Part shown: positions 36,391-50,900 of the stretch, piece after piece
How the letters are laid out: each line of letters opens with the position of its first letter
Numbering within the stretch: the stretch's first letter is position 1
DNA from: Heterobilharzia americana
Lineage: Eukaryota > Platyhelminthes > Trematoda > Strigeidida > Schistosomatidae
DNA length: 64,000 nt
NCBI GenBank assembly: GCA_944470555.2
Contig: OX104132.1
Span: forward strand, 6,457,755-6,521,754
Reading direction: 5' to 3'
Program-made: the position numbers and the translations under genes
The notes under the pieces: generated by a model
What the model was told of the DNA's origin: nothing
Seen by the model: only the letters and a program-made list of their open reading frames with translations
Databases searched by the model: none

Positions 36391-39135
36391 ACTACTTGAA
36401 CACAACTAGTGATGTCAGAATTTCAGGTGAACTGTTACATGAAGTGAATGGCGTCAGTCAGGACTGTGTATTTCCTTCATTTCTAGTTAGTTTCATCATA
36501 AATGTACTATTGGACGTTTTATATACATCTGTTTAGTTCACAATAGTTGATGGACTAGTCTTAAATTTCCGATTCAACTTACAGTATGAAAATTAGGTGT
36601 AGACAAGTTTTCAGAGGAGAGTCATTATTTCATGATTTTTGGTATGTTTCTTACTTTGAGGTTTCTTGCTTCAGGAATGGTGGTTGAAGTGTTTGAAAGG
36701 GTTGATTACGTCAGTAGTTTCACATTCCCTTAATCATGAAGCTGTCGTTGTTATCCTTGAAAAATAAACACGATTTTTAGGCGTAAGTTGTCTGGGTCGT
36801 ATCTGACTTCAGTTTTAATATCATGTTCTCGAAATACTATTGCTTTCTTTATTATCCTAAACACTGCCGATCCATCAGCATCAGACAGTGTGGAAACAGG
36901 AGATAACACGAAGTATAAACTGGGATGCTGTATTGGCAATAAATTCGAAACCAGCAGGAAGGAGAGAAAAAGTTCTATGTTATAACAACTAAACAAACGT
37001 TATATTATAAGTTCATTGTCAAATACACCAGAGAATACAGTATGAAATATCTGCTACAAAGCAAGCTGTGAAGATCTCTTGTCAATAAGACTCACCTTGT
37101 TGTACTAATCGGTTACATAATCTTGGTGCAAATAAAAAAAGCTCAGTTTGTGGAGTCGGCGCGATATCTGAAGCCCAGTCGTTCGTAAAAGCAATACAAG
37201 TTTTTCTGATAGGCGACCGAGGTTTTAGGATTAGCGAAACCTAGACGTCGCTAAAATATAGCGAGAAACTTGTCTAAGGAAATTACGTTAGGGGTCGGTA
37301 TAGCAAAACAGGAAAATTCACAACTCGCTTTGATATGGCAACATGAATATGAAAACTGAATGTCAAGCTGTGTTTACATGAAATACCTATTGTCACACTA
37401 TACAGATAGTGATTATGCTCAACACATAAGTAGATAAATACCAGAGGGTAGGACTGCAAGACAACTTAATCAGTTTTATGGTTTCTGATCAATAAAACGT
37501 GCGGCTGATATATACATCAGTACTGACAAAATCAACATAAAACGTCACACATAGGTGCATCTGCTCAAGTTGTTACACTTCATAGAAGTATGCAAAGAAC
37601 AGATGGATGGGAAAGTAGCGATATCAAAGTAGGTAAACTGTGCGTGCATCAGGTAACAAATAGTGGAATAATACAAAAGTTAACAGTGTCTGTGCTTTTT
37701 GAGACTAAGCTTCATCTAAATCTTGAAAGTTGTAACATGGTTTTAACTTCACACCGATTTTGTGTCATAGCTTCTTACTTGATGATAGTAGACTGGTTTG
37801 TGAAGTCCAACAATCTGAACAAATATGAAACTGTTAAATACCATTTTTTTGTCTTCACATTTGTTGGTCATGTGATATGCTTGAAAACTGTATCTATAAC
37901 ATTATAACTGTACTTGATGATTCCAGATGGATTTATCTAGTATGCTGAGAAAGATGTTTATCGTATAAAGCGTAGCAATAAAGCACTCATTTTGGAAGAG
38001 CGAATCATGGTTGAATCGTTGGACTACTGACTAGGAAATGAATGCTCAAACCATGGAGGTATAACTCCACATATACTCACAAAATGTTTAATTACCTATG
38101 AAATCAGGAAAGGGAAGGAACTCAGGTCATCAAGAATATATTTTGATCAGATCTTCCTCCATCTCCCGTCAGACTGTGGTGTCAGCTGGTAGGAAATTAC
38201 TGCCATAACTCAGTTTTATATTAGTAGTCATAGCCTATAGTTCAGGGGTTATATTTCTAACTGCAGCATCGAGTAACATGGTTTTCAATGTATGGAAGCA
38301 CCGTATGAATCTATTTCCAGGAAATTTAGAACCAAAGCGAATAATAGACATCTTAGCAGTTAAACCAAACGCTCCAGTTACGCACAAAATCCAAAACAAT
38401 GGACTTGTCTGATACACGGTTTTATATCAATAAACAATATTGACTAATAAAATGCAAACCTCGAATTGTGAGGTATCCGTGGGTTTATTGGTGCCAAACA
38501 ACTTTAAATAGAATGCGTCAACAGTAAAAATACCAAAGCCGTGTTCAAGCAAGCAGAAGGGAATACAAAAGATGCATGTAAGTTTCATGATGAGGTAAAG
38601 ACACACGACCAACAAAAGTTCAAAGTGAAATAGAACACCAAGGAACACTGAAAGAGATTGCAACGTCATCATGAAATGGGAAAGATGCTAATATCTATGG
38701 CTGTTAAACGGTGAACAAGACACGATTGGACAGTTAAAGCTGTGGATGGAGTAGCACTATAAAGAAACATGAACTATACTACTCAATATTAGTAAGTAGT
38801 ATAAACTAAGTGTGTAAAAAGGAAGATAGACAATAATCTATTTTCAATACATGACAACAACCAAATAATTATTCCTTTTATTCTACTTGTGAACTTCTAA
38901 TAGTTCACTTCTTATAATTAGCCATAGACTCATTCTCACATTCAACTCAAAGAGAAAGTTATCAAATTCCACGATACTGTATGATCTAACAATTTATTTC
39001 AGATACGGAGGTAAGCAATGGAGGTGTTTTTAATACTGGTCACATTCTAGCCAAATATAAAATGTCACCACTTTTAAAATGAGTGAAGCTCAACAAGTTG
39101 ATGTATGCAATTATGATGATACTCCATGAAAAATC
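36390..39135. other. Unassigned 2.7 kb with an RTE tail fragment
   Basis: AT-rich, short ORFs, no host gene recognised. Bases 37545-37600 match the minus-strand RTE 3' tail block (compare 39160-39220 and 59540-59600). A possible SINE head occurs at 38011-38060. The rest is unexplained. Confidence 0.4.
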
Positions 39136-39139
39136 AACA

Positions 39140-40010
39140 TATAACCCTTCCACAGAAGTGCGTCGGTTCAAGTTGCCACACTCCACAGTAGCATGCAAAA
39201 GAATAAGTGGACAGAGGACTGAAATCAAAGGGGACAAAAGTGTATGGGAGGAGGAACTAGAAAATTAAGTTTATTCCAAATATCCAAGCATTAGAAGATG
39301 TCAGATAGTGAATACGTCTGCGCGACTGTGGTCTATTTCCAGTCATATTACTAGGAGTCTTCAACCACTGATTCGTTTCGTCTTGGGGACCACAGCCAAT
39401 AAGTCTACATCTCCCTGCACGGCCGGTACCGAAAATCAGATACTTCATGGGCTGATGCCACATCTCGGTCTGGTCACCCTGAACCCTCTTACAACTTGAC
39501 ACAGCTTCCTCTAGCATTCCAAGTCGAGGTAGGCGGTGGCTCGGTGTGCGCAGTATATGTCCAAGCCGTCTCAGCCAATGAAAGTCCACACCACGTCAAG
39601 TGACTTGTCTTCCATACATAATACCTTTCGATTAGCTTCAATATTACTCACACAGTGATCCCACCAAACGTGAGCAATGCTACGAAGATGCTTGTCATTA
39701 AAATCCTGTGACTGCTTTATACCTTGTATTTTCAACGGCCATGTACCACATTCGTATAACAGGGCAAAATGGACTGTAATGCAGTATGGTCGTCCATTGA
39801 TAGATACTCGGACATCTCACTGGTGCCACAGACCATGCAAATTGCCGAAGGCCAAACTGATTTTCTGTATCGGAGCTAAGATTGCGTCAGCGACCGGCGC
39901 GTTCGAGGTGATGCAACTCCTGAAGTGAAGACATTCCACCATATCACTGGTAGCCGTCGCAAATCAGTCCTGTTGATGACACTCCAGATATATGAAAGTA
40001 TCACGCATTC
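39140..40010 (-). mobile_element. RTE-like LINE 3' part
   Basis: Minus strand: RT C-terminal region at about 40000-39790; then the 3' block WLRRLGHILRTPSHRLPRLG, then GCGPQDETNQWLKTPSNMTG (39589-39257), matching the family pattern LRWLGHVLRMPEHRLPRR ... GWGPRDxxNQWLxTL. The 3' tail runs to about 39140. Confidence 0.75.
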
Positions 40011-40014
40011 ATAC

Positions 40015-40760
40015 ATAAGTAAGTTCAATTCAATCAGGATGCCAAAAGGATGAAAGCTAGTAACTAAACTGTATGACTAAATTTTAAAAAATGAATAACT
40101 AAGAGTTTATTGTATCGCAGAAAAAACTGGGTTTTCAGTAAAACGTTATCACAGTGATAACAACAAATACATATGAAGTCAATGATTGTTTAACCTCTTC
40201 TGTACTATGTACTACCGAACTGCCTACTCAATTCGTCAAGACAGAAATGACACTTGTGAGGAATGAAATCCGGTAGAGCTTACAACACAAGAAAGACATC
40301 AACTGTAAAGTAGACGCCCAACTGAAGAAAATCTCATTGGGACATGAAAACCTAAACACATACAAAACCAGTAAATTACTTGATGCAACTGATATAATAA
40401 TTTCCATCCACTTGAGTACTGAGATCTTACGATCAACATTCAAAAGGGTTTAGAAGACTAATCGATGAAACCGTGAACAGACACTTCTCATTACCTATAC
40501 TGTAATTATAATTTAGAATACACAAGTGTCTTGATCTCATGTCCGTATCACATTATGGGTCATCAACTATATGCAGTTAGTATCCGCAACCCGTAATTCA
40601 TAGCATAACTGGGTAAGCTATAGTAGTTATCATAACTTACTTCAATTGTACAATAGTATAAATTTCGGCTTATGATGAATAATTATTTGTCCCTAAGGTA
40701 TGCCAACCTATTCTCTAGTATTCTTCATACCCCAAAACGGCCTAGTAGGTTACATGACAA
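40015..40760. other. No gene seen
   Basis: AT-rich spacer between two minus-strand RTE fragments. No motif found. Confidence 0.4.
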
Positions 40761-40764
40761 ATAC

Positions 40765-41340
40765 AGAATCGACGTAGAACCTTACACACAAGTGCATCGG
40801 TTTAAAATGCCACACTTCACGGCAGTACACAAAGAATATGTGGATAGAATAAGAATGATATCAAAATAGAATAAGCATTCTGAAGACAAAGGTTAGTGCG
40901 AATTTTCAAGAGTTAACAGACGCCAAAGAGTGAATACGTCAGCGCCATTGTCATCGATTTTCACCCATATCACCAAGAGTCTTCAACCACTGATTCCTGT
41001 CGTCTTGACGACCCAACAGTTAGGGACTTCATGCATTGGTGTCACGTCTTGGTCTGGCCACCGCGAACCCTCTTTCAACTAAATCCAACTTACCCTATCA
41101 TTCCACATACAGGTGAGCAGTGACTCGAAATGCGCGGTACATGTCCAAGCCATCTCAGCGAATGAAGGTTCACAACGTCATCGATTGACTTGACTTTCTT
41201 GCCTAGTGCCCTTTGCCTGACCTCAACATTGCTCACATAGTGATTACAGCAAGCGCGAGCAATCCTATACAGACACTTATGATCAAAACCCTGTAACTGT
41301 TTCCTTTCTTTTGCTTTTAACGGCCATGTTAAATTAGATA
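40765..41340 (-). mobile_element. 5'-truncated RTE-like LINE
   Basis: Minus strand begins abruptly near 41335 with LKAKERKQLQGFDHKCLYRI, then YVSNVEVRQRALGKKVKSID, then NLHSLRWLGHVPRISSH, then the 3' tail to about 40765. A clean 5' truncation typical of LINE insertion. Confidence 0.75.
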
Positions 41341-41594
41341 ACGAAGAAGGCAACCTTAGAAGACAAATTTCATATAAACCCGAAAAACACTCATAAAAAC
41401 TAAGCACAGTAATGAAGTGGCCAATTTCAACCAAATAAAAGTAAAGAGCTGATGGCCACCACTACTAAGTGTATGCACACACATGTACATTAGTTTTAGC
41501 CGTTGTAAGCATCAACGTTTTAAAAAAGCGCACATTTAATCAACAGTTTCAAAATAATTCATGAGAAAGACGTAAATCCAAGTTGAAAGTATAA

Positions 41595-41600
41595 TTTAAT
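41595..41600 (-). promoter_or_regulatory. Possible GNL2 polyadenylation signal
   Basis: ATTAAA on the minus strand 54 bases after the stop codon. A common variant hexamer; position is typical of short 3' UTRs. Confidence 0.45.
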
Positions 41601-41653
41601 ACAGAATGATTATATTTACAGGATCATTTCACTGACTGGAACTGATTCTCAGT

Positions 41654-41935
41654 CTACTTATGTTTCTTATTTCTTTTTGATCGGAAATTTAATCTTCGCA
41701 GATCCCTTTGTTCCTGACCAGACTTTTTACCAGGGCGCTGATCACGAACCTCTTTGTAAAACTGTCGACCAGCACGATTTTTCTGACGTCGTAAAGCTCT
41801 CTCCATGCCTCTCTTTTGTTTTGCCGTTAAGACTTGTGAAGGTTCTTTCACAGTGTCTATGGTTTTATCTCCATCATCATCCTTAGCATTCAGGTCGAAA
41901 TCAGGCACCTTACTTGAATCTAACTCGGCATCACT
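41654..41935 (-). CDS. GNL2: GNL2 terminal exon (basic C-terminus)
   Basis: 93 codons plus stop: starts [18 protein letters not shown], then [20 protein letters not shown], then [15 protein letters not shown], ending [14 protein letters not shown]. Matches the basic tail of GNL2 (T-S-K-E-R-R-R-A-x-R-R-Q ... YYETHNVKNRN type), a likely nucleolar localisation region. Acceptor TTTCAG. Confidence 0.93.
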   Translation of the reverse strand, partial: SDAELDSSKVPDFDLNAKDDDGDKTIDTVKEPSQVLTAKQKRGMERALRRQKNRAGRQFYKEVRDQRPGKKSGQEQRDLRRLNFRSKRNKKHK

Positions 41936-44900
41936 CTGAAACAGTGAAGAATGATATGACTAAGAATGCTGCACTAAAAAAAAGTTTAAACACTGGATTG
42001 CAGAATCGATCAAAAAAGTGCCGCTGAGAGTATGAGAAAAAAACGGCAAGACGAAAATCCGACAAAACATCGAAATGACAACCTAACTTAGTAAGCTGAA
42101 TTGTCTGCTAGCCTTATCGCTTATTTCAGATTGGTACTCATCAAGGACTGACATTAGTTGCAGGAAACCTGGAAGCACTGGAAAGATGTTCCGTCTTAAT
42201 ATGGGACTCCTCAGCAATGCGCATCCAGTGGCTCAATGGTAACGTGATGCCATGGAACATGAGGGTCCTGGGTTTGACCCCTGGCTGGGTCATAGGTGTG
42301 CTAGGTTGTTTCTTTAACTTGTATTTTCATTGCTAAACTATATTAAAATGATCAGTCAATTTACAGGTTGAAGTTCCAAGATCATATCAATAATACACCA
42401 CGTCACTCCTAATAAGGGCCTATATCATCCTATTGGAAATAAGCATTGTTAGTAATGCATTATTCACTTTAATTAGGTGGAAATAATACAGTCAGTTTTA
42501 ATCATTTCACTTTATTTTTTAATAGTGAGAAAGACAAAATACCAACAGCTTTACCAGATTACTATCTAGTAACATCTTTAATTTTTATGCTGGATCAAAT
42601 TAGTCGGTGTCTGTTAGTACATAGGTTCCTGTACAGATGCCTTGATATTGCCTGAAGAACCTTTACGATGTAATTTGCTTGGTGTTAGCTGGCAGTGGAA
42701 TTCAGATAACTGTCGTGACTCATTGGATAAAGCTCTGGTGTTCGGAGCAATAAATGCTGGGACCGAGACCCCCCCCCACCAGGATACAGGTACATCAATC
42801 TGATGAGATCCGAAAAGGACGAAACGAACGCCCTAGAACCTACTGTTGGACATCCTTAAGTACATTATTAGTTGAGAAGAGCTACCGTTAAAATGAACTT
42901 ACACTGTCTGTTTCGGAAATATTTTCTTCTGCGAAACCAGTGTCAGCTGAAGATGCGATATCATTCGTGGATTGATCCTTTTCATCATCCAATAAATCCA
43001 CTGATAAATCCTAAAAAGAAAAGAGAAATGAAATGGATATCCATTGAGACGTAAGAAAAACACACTACTACTTATACTGATTGCTACATCTGCCTTTTAA
43101 TCAAGTGTTAACTCCACTTTTATAACCAGTGTTTAAAGAGACTTCAGTTGTTTGCAACCTTGTTAACTGAGACGTTAGTAAATAAACAATAGAAAATTCA
43201 TAATTAAAAATGTAATTTTGCTTTAGAACTGTACAATTTCCTTTGAACTTTGCAAAGTTAATTTATAAGAGCCACGTTCCTCGCTTTTCAGTTGATCAAT
43301 TAACTAATTTTTGAAATATTGAGTACACCATTGAAACATAATATTCGTATTAATGGGATACTCATCTTGTGGGTTAATATCAACCTTGGAGGTTCATATC
43401 TGTACAGGTTTTTAGAATGGTTAACAAAACGCCTCTATCACGTTAATATCCTTTTTGGGGGTGTTATTAGTTATGAATGTCGATACATAAAACGCATTTT
43501 ATGTTCCTAACCGTTTATTTTTTTTTAAATATGGCAAAACCCTTATCTGGTCGCATTACGGTTAGATCTTTGATCCCTTGCAAGCGATTCAATGTTTACT
43601 AGTTTACAAAGAATACCATTAAACTTTTCGACTAAGCTTGTTCGAATTGAATTTTGGTATCAAGAGTAGTGTCCTAATAGTTACGATGTGAAATCTACTA
43701 GTTTGATGTTAAGATTTCCTGTATTTGACACGCTAGTAACGTTCTGTCCGTTCGTCTATGCCATTTCCCTTTTTTCTGACCGTCTTGTATTGATGATTTC
43801 GATGAATCCAACCAAGGGAATATGCTACATGAATAAGAAATATTTGTGAATTGAGAAACTTCGTTAAAATTCCTGTAAAAAGTATACGCTGTTTCATCTC
43901 TGTTTTATTCAGCTACCGCTTATTGGATTACACGATTAACTCTAATCAATGAGTTAGGCAACAAAACTCTGATCGTCTATAGAAGTTTGTATAGTAAGAA
44001 GTGAAATATGTAATTCGGAACTCGTATTGAAAGTACTAAGTTTGGGCATGGACCAAAGGTGTAAAGTGAGTACTATTACTTGAATTTCCAGATCTCAATA
44101 GATATTTGGAGGTAATCATCATAAACGGATAGCCTAAGAATCATTGAAAACCTGAAAGCAATGGATAGCTACTTCGTATTTAAATCGCAGTCGAAATTCA
44201 TTCACCAACCAAGTAAACAGTTGTACAGTAGGCAATGCGCCATACCTATTGTGTGATTCTTAATGATGCAACATGACTGCCCAGACCTCGACCTCAGCAG
44301 AGGACCTTCGGGTGGAGGTCGAATTCCTAGACCAATAGCTTCTACCTTGACGTCATGGTCACACTTGGACATCACAAGGACTCAAAGAGCCACACTGGCT
44401 GGAACGCCTGTTCCCTCGAGGTCCTACCTTACAAAAAAAATCTGTTGGTAAGACGAAAACTAGTTACCATTGTAGTGTAAACTCCTACACTATGATGCAG
44501 TCTGAGAGCTGGGGTGTAACACCAGTAACATGTTTCCCTTGGATGATCAGCATCCCCAGTCTGATGCTGCTTTCCTTATGGAAAGGAAGGGGGTTAGACA
44601 ACGTTATCCTCAAAAACAGCACATTCCTACCTGCCCCACAATCCCCCGGTGCCGGCGACATAGGTTTTCTCTAGCCGGCGTTGCAACAATCACAGTTTAT
44701 GCCAACAAACTTGAAGAGATTGTGTGATAGACCCTTGGGCTCTGTGGTCACACACTATCCCTTCTTTTTCAGGTAACTCAAGAAGAACCAGCCTTCCATG
44801 ACGTGGACAACCAGGAAGTGTCAATAGCCATAACCCTTCCAGTAGTATACAAAACCCAACCAAGCATAACCTATCCTACTTAACTCTGTCTTATCCTCCT

Positions 44901-47900
44901 TCTTCATCTCTTGATTCTAATATTAAGCCTCTTTCGCCTCACCCAACCTCTCACTATGCAACCATTGCGAACGATCAAAGCCACTGAAACCTCATTCCTA
45001 GTCTCCTAAGACCTCGCCATAGATTTCATACTGAGATTTTCAACGTCAGAAATCTATGCAAAATCAGACAGCAGACATCGCTCGCCAGAACTCTGGAACC
45101 TCGAGTCACGGATATATGCTGTGTCTCTGAGATAAGTATACAAGAGTGTGATTATTCCTTTGACCTCACCCGACCATTGCACTGAATGGACAAAAATCAA
45201 TTTACGAGTGTCCCGAAGACTCAACAGCTACCTGTCGTGGACTAACTGGTGTAGACATAGCACCAAGTTCTAGAACAGAGAGCGCACTCTTCGACTAGAT
45301 ACCAACCAACAGCCTGTCAAAACGCTCTCCAACTGAATGGATCTGTACGAACTAGCAGGGATCGGAAGATTAGCCGACGCCTACTCACAATTTCCGCCAA
45401 TGCACCCATCAACGCAAAGGATGAACTCTATCAAAAGCTGGCACTGACTACAATGAATAGCGAAGTGAGACATGCATTGGTCAAGCGTCTTCACAACGAC
45501 CACAGTTGTGGGTGGTGAAAACGATAGAGATGGAGGAGGAATCAGCAACTATTTAGGCTTATTAGGAATATCAGCAAAAAGAAAACGATGGTTAGTGAAA
45601 AGACCACAGAAAAGAATAGGACGTTCATAACGACTCGTGATAGGCAACTATAAGGTTGGATGGAACACTCTGAAGGACAATTCCATATTTGGTATGGTAC
45701 ACAATGATGGAGTACTAATTATATCAAAATGATATGACTATGAGAAATAAATTCTGCTCGAAATGTCATCTAGTAACTAATACTGCATCACTGTGTGCCA
45801 TATAAAATGAACAACCTAACTTGTAATTATACTGTACCATAGTGCCCAAGCCTTATCCTTACTTTGGAGCACAGTTCAACTAGATCACATAAACGCTTCA
45901 GTCGTCCAACATCCAACCTGAATTTGAAGTGAACGTAGATGTCGGTCCTCCAACTCTCCTTGAAGTTGAGGAAGCTGTATCATACCTAAGGCGATACAAA
46001 ACAGCAGGATTTGACAGTTTGCCACCTGAGGTAGGAAATCGCTAATTAAAATGAAGTAGATACTAGGTAGTGTATGCGAATAAGAAGCGGTGCCGTCAGA
46101 CTGGTCTACTTCACCGACCATACCAGTCTATAGAAAGGGATAGAAATTATCGTGTGACAATCATAGGGGAATTAGTCTTGCTAATATTGTGTCACAGGTC
46201 CTAGGGTCCACAGTTATTCAACACTTGAATGGAGCCAGAGAACAGCAAACTCGAGAAAACCAGGCAGGTTTCGGACGATGCTGGAAAAGGTTGTATCGGT
46301 CATATTTTCACTCTGCGACAGGTTCTGGAACACAGGTGTGCGTACCGACCAACGGCCGACACTTGCCATATTTCTTGTCCTAGAGGCGACATTTGAGTCT
46401 GTCGATCGTGAGGTGTTGTGCAGGTTTCTGACTGAAGGGAGTACCGAGAAAGTATTTAACGCTTGTCAAAGCTATCTGTTTGAACTCACGCAACCGTGTC
46501 AAGTCTTATGGAGAGTTGTCATGTGAATTGAAGACAACTAGTGGTGTCCGCCAGGGATGTCTACTGTAATCGTTTCTATTCAAATTCGTGATAGACGTAC
46601 TAACAGACATAACCTAAGGTACTTCTGACTTCAGACAGATTTATATACTCCCTGGAGGGGTATGTAGATAACCAAGTGAAGACGCTGACAAAATGCGGAG
46701 TCTTGTGAACGCATTCAGCAGAAATCTGAGTATGTTTGGCATGTGTTTCACACCTTTAAAATGTAAAATGATCTGCAACTATCGCTAGTTTAAGGATAGA
46801 GAGTGAAGTTGTGTAATGTGCCAACCACTTTACTTACATGGGAAGTTGCATTAGATCAAGACATCTCAACTCAGATACAGAAGTCTCGCTTGGTTTTTAC
46901 CAACTCGCGTTTTCACTGGCGCGAACTGGCGAGATATCCGACTACTTATTAAAAGAAGTGCATACTGCGCTGTAGTCCATTTTATACTGTTATAAGGCTG
47001 TGACACATGACTTAAAAGAATGCATGAAGCGATCACTGGGTTTTGATGACAAGTGTCCACGCAGCATTACTCGCGTTTGGTAGAATTACCATGTGAGCAG
47101 TGTTGAGGTCAGGTAAAGGGTTCTAAGGAAAGGAACGCGGCTTGGGCATAAGCTGCATACGTCCAGCTACCATCTACCTCGACGTGTCAAGTTAGGGGAA
47201 GGTGGATTAGGTTGGAAAAGAGTTCAGGCTGACCATATCAAGACGTGGCAGCAGTGCGTGAAGTCCTTGATATCTGGTCCGAGCCGTTTATAGAGGTGTA
47301 TGCCACACGGATGGGGTCCTTGGGACGATAGGAATGAATGCTTGGGGACTCTTGGCAACATGGTTAAAAATTGACCACAATGTCGCAGATGTATCCACTT
47401 TTTGATGCATTCTTTTATAGCTTGGATGCTTCGACTAAACTTAGTTATTAAGTTTCCTCTCCTTTCCCATAGATCTTTTTCTACGTTGATATCAGCCTTT
47501 TGTAGCTGCTTTTTCTTTTTGTACTACTATCAGGTGTCACAACTTGAACCGATGCAGTTATGTCTGAGCTTTTACGCTGCTGTTGTTTGTCTGCCTCATC
47601 AGTGCTTACTCATGAGTGATCAAACCGAGAACTGTCAGTTTACACAGTAAGCACGTTACCACTCACACAGTGGTCCATGTTTTCTACCTTGTTCGTTCAC
47701 GATGTTAGCTAATGCTTCACTTTGAGATGGAATTCCCGAAGCTGCAGTGAGAAGTCGTGACCTGTAGGGTAAAACCAAAGGTGTGAGGACGAATTCTCCC
47801 GGGTGGCATCAGACAACTGTCACGCTGTATAACGAATGGACAGAAGTTGGGAAACGTGGACCGCTGGATTGCATCGCAGTGGCTGACTGGTAACGTGCTT

Positions 47901-50900
47901 TCTATGAAGGTTGGCGTTCCTGGGCCCAATCCTTTGTAGGGTCATGTGTATGCACTTCCGGGAGTCCCAAACTAAGAGCGAACAACCGTTCAGTTCTATC
48001 AAGTTCTAATGGTCTTTTAGCCGATGTTGGTCAGTAGGAAAAACCTTGAAATCAATCAATTATCCACAAACCCCAAATGATACAAACGAAGACTTGGATT
48101 AGCGATTCATTACTTAGAATTTAACCACCAATCAGTTCTAATTAAGAACACTGAATGGTTGTTGAGTTGTATACACTTCCTTTGAGAAATTACCAACGTT
48201 TAAAAATTGGGACAAGTATATTACTGCTGGAAGACGTCTCTCTTCCCATTCAGAGCCATTCGAGTTGCGTGTAACACATATGTCGTGTTACTTGGTTCGG
48301 TGATCAACTGATGCAATCGTTGAATACCACCTACCTTCACGTGGAAAGCGTTGAAATTATGATATAAATCTGCATGAATGATTAAGATTTCCTGCTTCGT
48401 ATCGATAAGTTAGTGAGAAGTTGAGGTCAACAGCTAGACGACGGGTAATAAATAATAACGGTAGTGCAGATGCAAGTACTGTTTTTGTTTATCCGTGCAA
48501 CATAGTGGTATGGCAACTTATTTCAATATGCTAACTTTTAAGTACTGAAAACGAAATAGCCTAATTTTGCGTTAAGTAAACTAAAATAATGGAGATGCAC
48601 CCAGGTACCTTGTGCACATTCGTGTAGTAGACAATGAGCGACACTTATTGTCTAAGGGCTAATGATGATCCCTGGCTGCCTAAACATCAATAGGTGGGGA
48701 GGCGTTTGAACCCGTGACCCAGTGTTAAGAGTTGACTCCCTAACCCAATGATCCAAAGTTCAATAAAACTAGAATAATGCACAGTATGACATGAATAAAC
48801 AAGTAGTCATCACAATACCTTGATGATTTCTTCTGAGTATTCTTCAACAGCATCATTTTGTTCAGGTTCTTCAGAATCCGTGGGTGGTTTTACAAAGTAT
48901 GGCAAGCGACCACGTTGAAAGTCATTCAATACACGTTTAGCGGTAGTGGTTAAATCTGGTTCACCAGCCTGATCAAATCAAAAGAAAAAGTGTACACAAA
49001 CAGATGAAAAAATAATAACAATACATATCGCATCTACTATACACTCACATAGTTAATATTCTCCTCTTAGTATAATACCACAATACTATGAAGCAATTAA
49101 GAATAACACAACAATCAGACATGACGTGAAAATTTCACAGTATGTCATTCACTAGTTTCAATTCTGAATCTCATTTGATAATATCGCAAGCTACTGAGCT
49201 ACATGATATCTCAGACCCAGTAAAGGGAAACAATGCGTCAACAGTTCACGCAGTAGATTTATTCATTATGTGATAACACTATCATAGGCTAATTAGTTTT
49301 TGCAACCAATGCCGAAACAAATGAACGCTAAATGTTAGGAAGACTGCCAAGACTGAGTATGTTAAACCGATTCAATGTACAGAAAGCAGTCTCTCTAGGT
49401 CATTTCATTTGCTAACTAAGGACCTGGAGCATATACGAACACTAACAGGGCGATGTCACTCGGTAAACAAGGCTACACGGACAAGGGTGATCTAATATAT
49501 AGTCGCCAGCCATCCACTGCTCAGATATCAGGTCTTACACTTCAACAATACGAAGTATATTACAAATATAGATAATAATCATCAGCTGATCAAGTACACC
49601 GTGATCAGCCTGAATGTTGCAGAACAACAGATATCCACATCGTTAGGAGTTAAGACGTAGATACACGCACCCCGACGAACTTACTTCAAGGTTACCTTAA
49701 ATATGTAACCGATGGTAAAGTTGAAAAGTAGAGACAAAGCCAGATGACCTTACATCCTACGGTCGTTAGTTTGGAATTATAAACAAGAGTAACTGCATAC
49801 TCTTACCTAATCTGGGAATTTTTCGAACATAGATTTTAAGATGTCAGTATATTTCTTGGGACACTTATTTTTAATGCACACATGATGACAAAGCGTATTC
49901 GCATCCAGAGGATTGAAGGCAGAGTCCTATATCAAGAAACACACCTACGGCTGATATGCATTGGATGTGATAATATCCAAACGTCTAGTGCAGGTTGAAG
50001 ACACAATTAATACATCCATAACCTGTGCGACATCCGACAAGTTTCCTAGCGAGTGAGTTGTTCACACGCCCTAGTAAGTCTGAGAAGTATGATAGCAGAC
50101 AATACTAGATATATATCAAGAAAGCACTTTTCTGTCTTTAGCTGCATTTAGTGTACTGAACATTAATTGTATTTACAGTAAAAAGAAAGACGTAGACAAT
50201 TTTACGAAATGTTTTATAAACATTACTCTCATCCATTATATTAGAATGTGCATCTACTAAATATCCAAACCAACTGAAACCCCTCATAGAAGCGACAATT
50301 GCAAGAAATACAAGCAGGAACCTAGTACTTTGTTTTGGCTCAATGGTAGTTGAAATTTAAATCATCAGTTCCTAAGATGGTTCATGTCTTCAGCAGAAGA
50401 CCTAGTTACAAGTTGTGCAGACAATATGATACTATCTAACTGTTCAGCTTGAAAACTCTACCTTCCACCTGCGTTCCTTATAACCACAAGAAAAGTATGT
50501 ACTCACACAACGTAGGAAATTTTTCAAATAATTCTGTATTCATCAGGTGAATGAATACGAAACTTTACTCCGCTGCACATCTTGGACTGGAGAAAGCATT
50601 GCTCCTTTTTTATTGAAGCGAAATTGTTTAGATATAAAAACAAATGTGTCGCCTTTTAAGTCGTATCATCTTAAACAGTGTACTGAATTTATCATTTTCT
50701 TATTCCCCCTTCCTTTTTTTATTGCTTTTGACCGACTATTCTTTTTTTCATTTTTCATCTTATGACTACTTTGTTACTTGTTGCGCTGCTATAAAGTATG
50801 GCAAACTTGGACCTTTACGCAGTAGTAATGCCTGGTCCTATGTTGATATTAACTGAGTGCCATCAACAGAAGCGCCGCCGACCTACTGTATCAATCAAAC

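Noticed and set aside
42226..42305. A functional tRNA gene
   Set aside because: A and B boxes are present, but no acceptor stem or cloverleaf forms, and similar heads recur with SINE bodies.
46278..46526. 82-codon ORF, repeated at 60866-60618, as a gene
   Set aside because: It is an alternative frame of RTE reverse transcriptase sequence ([11 protein letters not shown]), duplicated because of the 704 bp tract.
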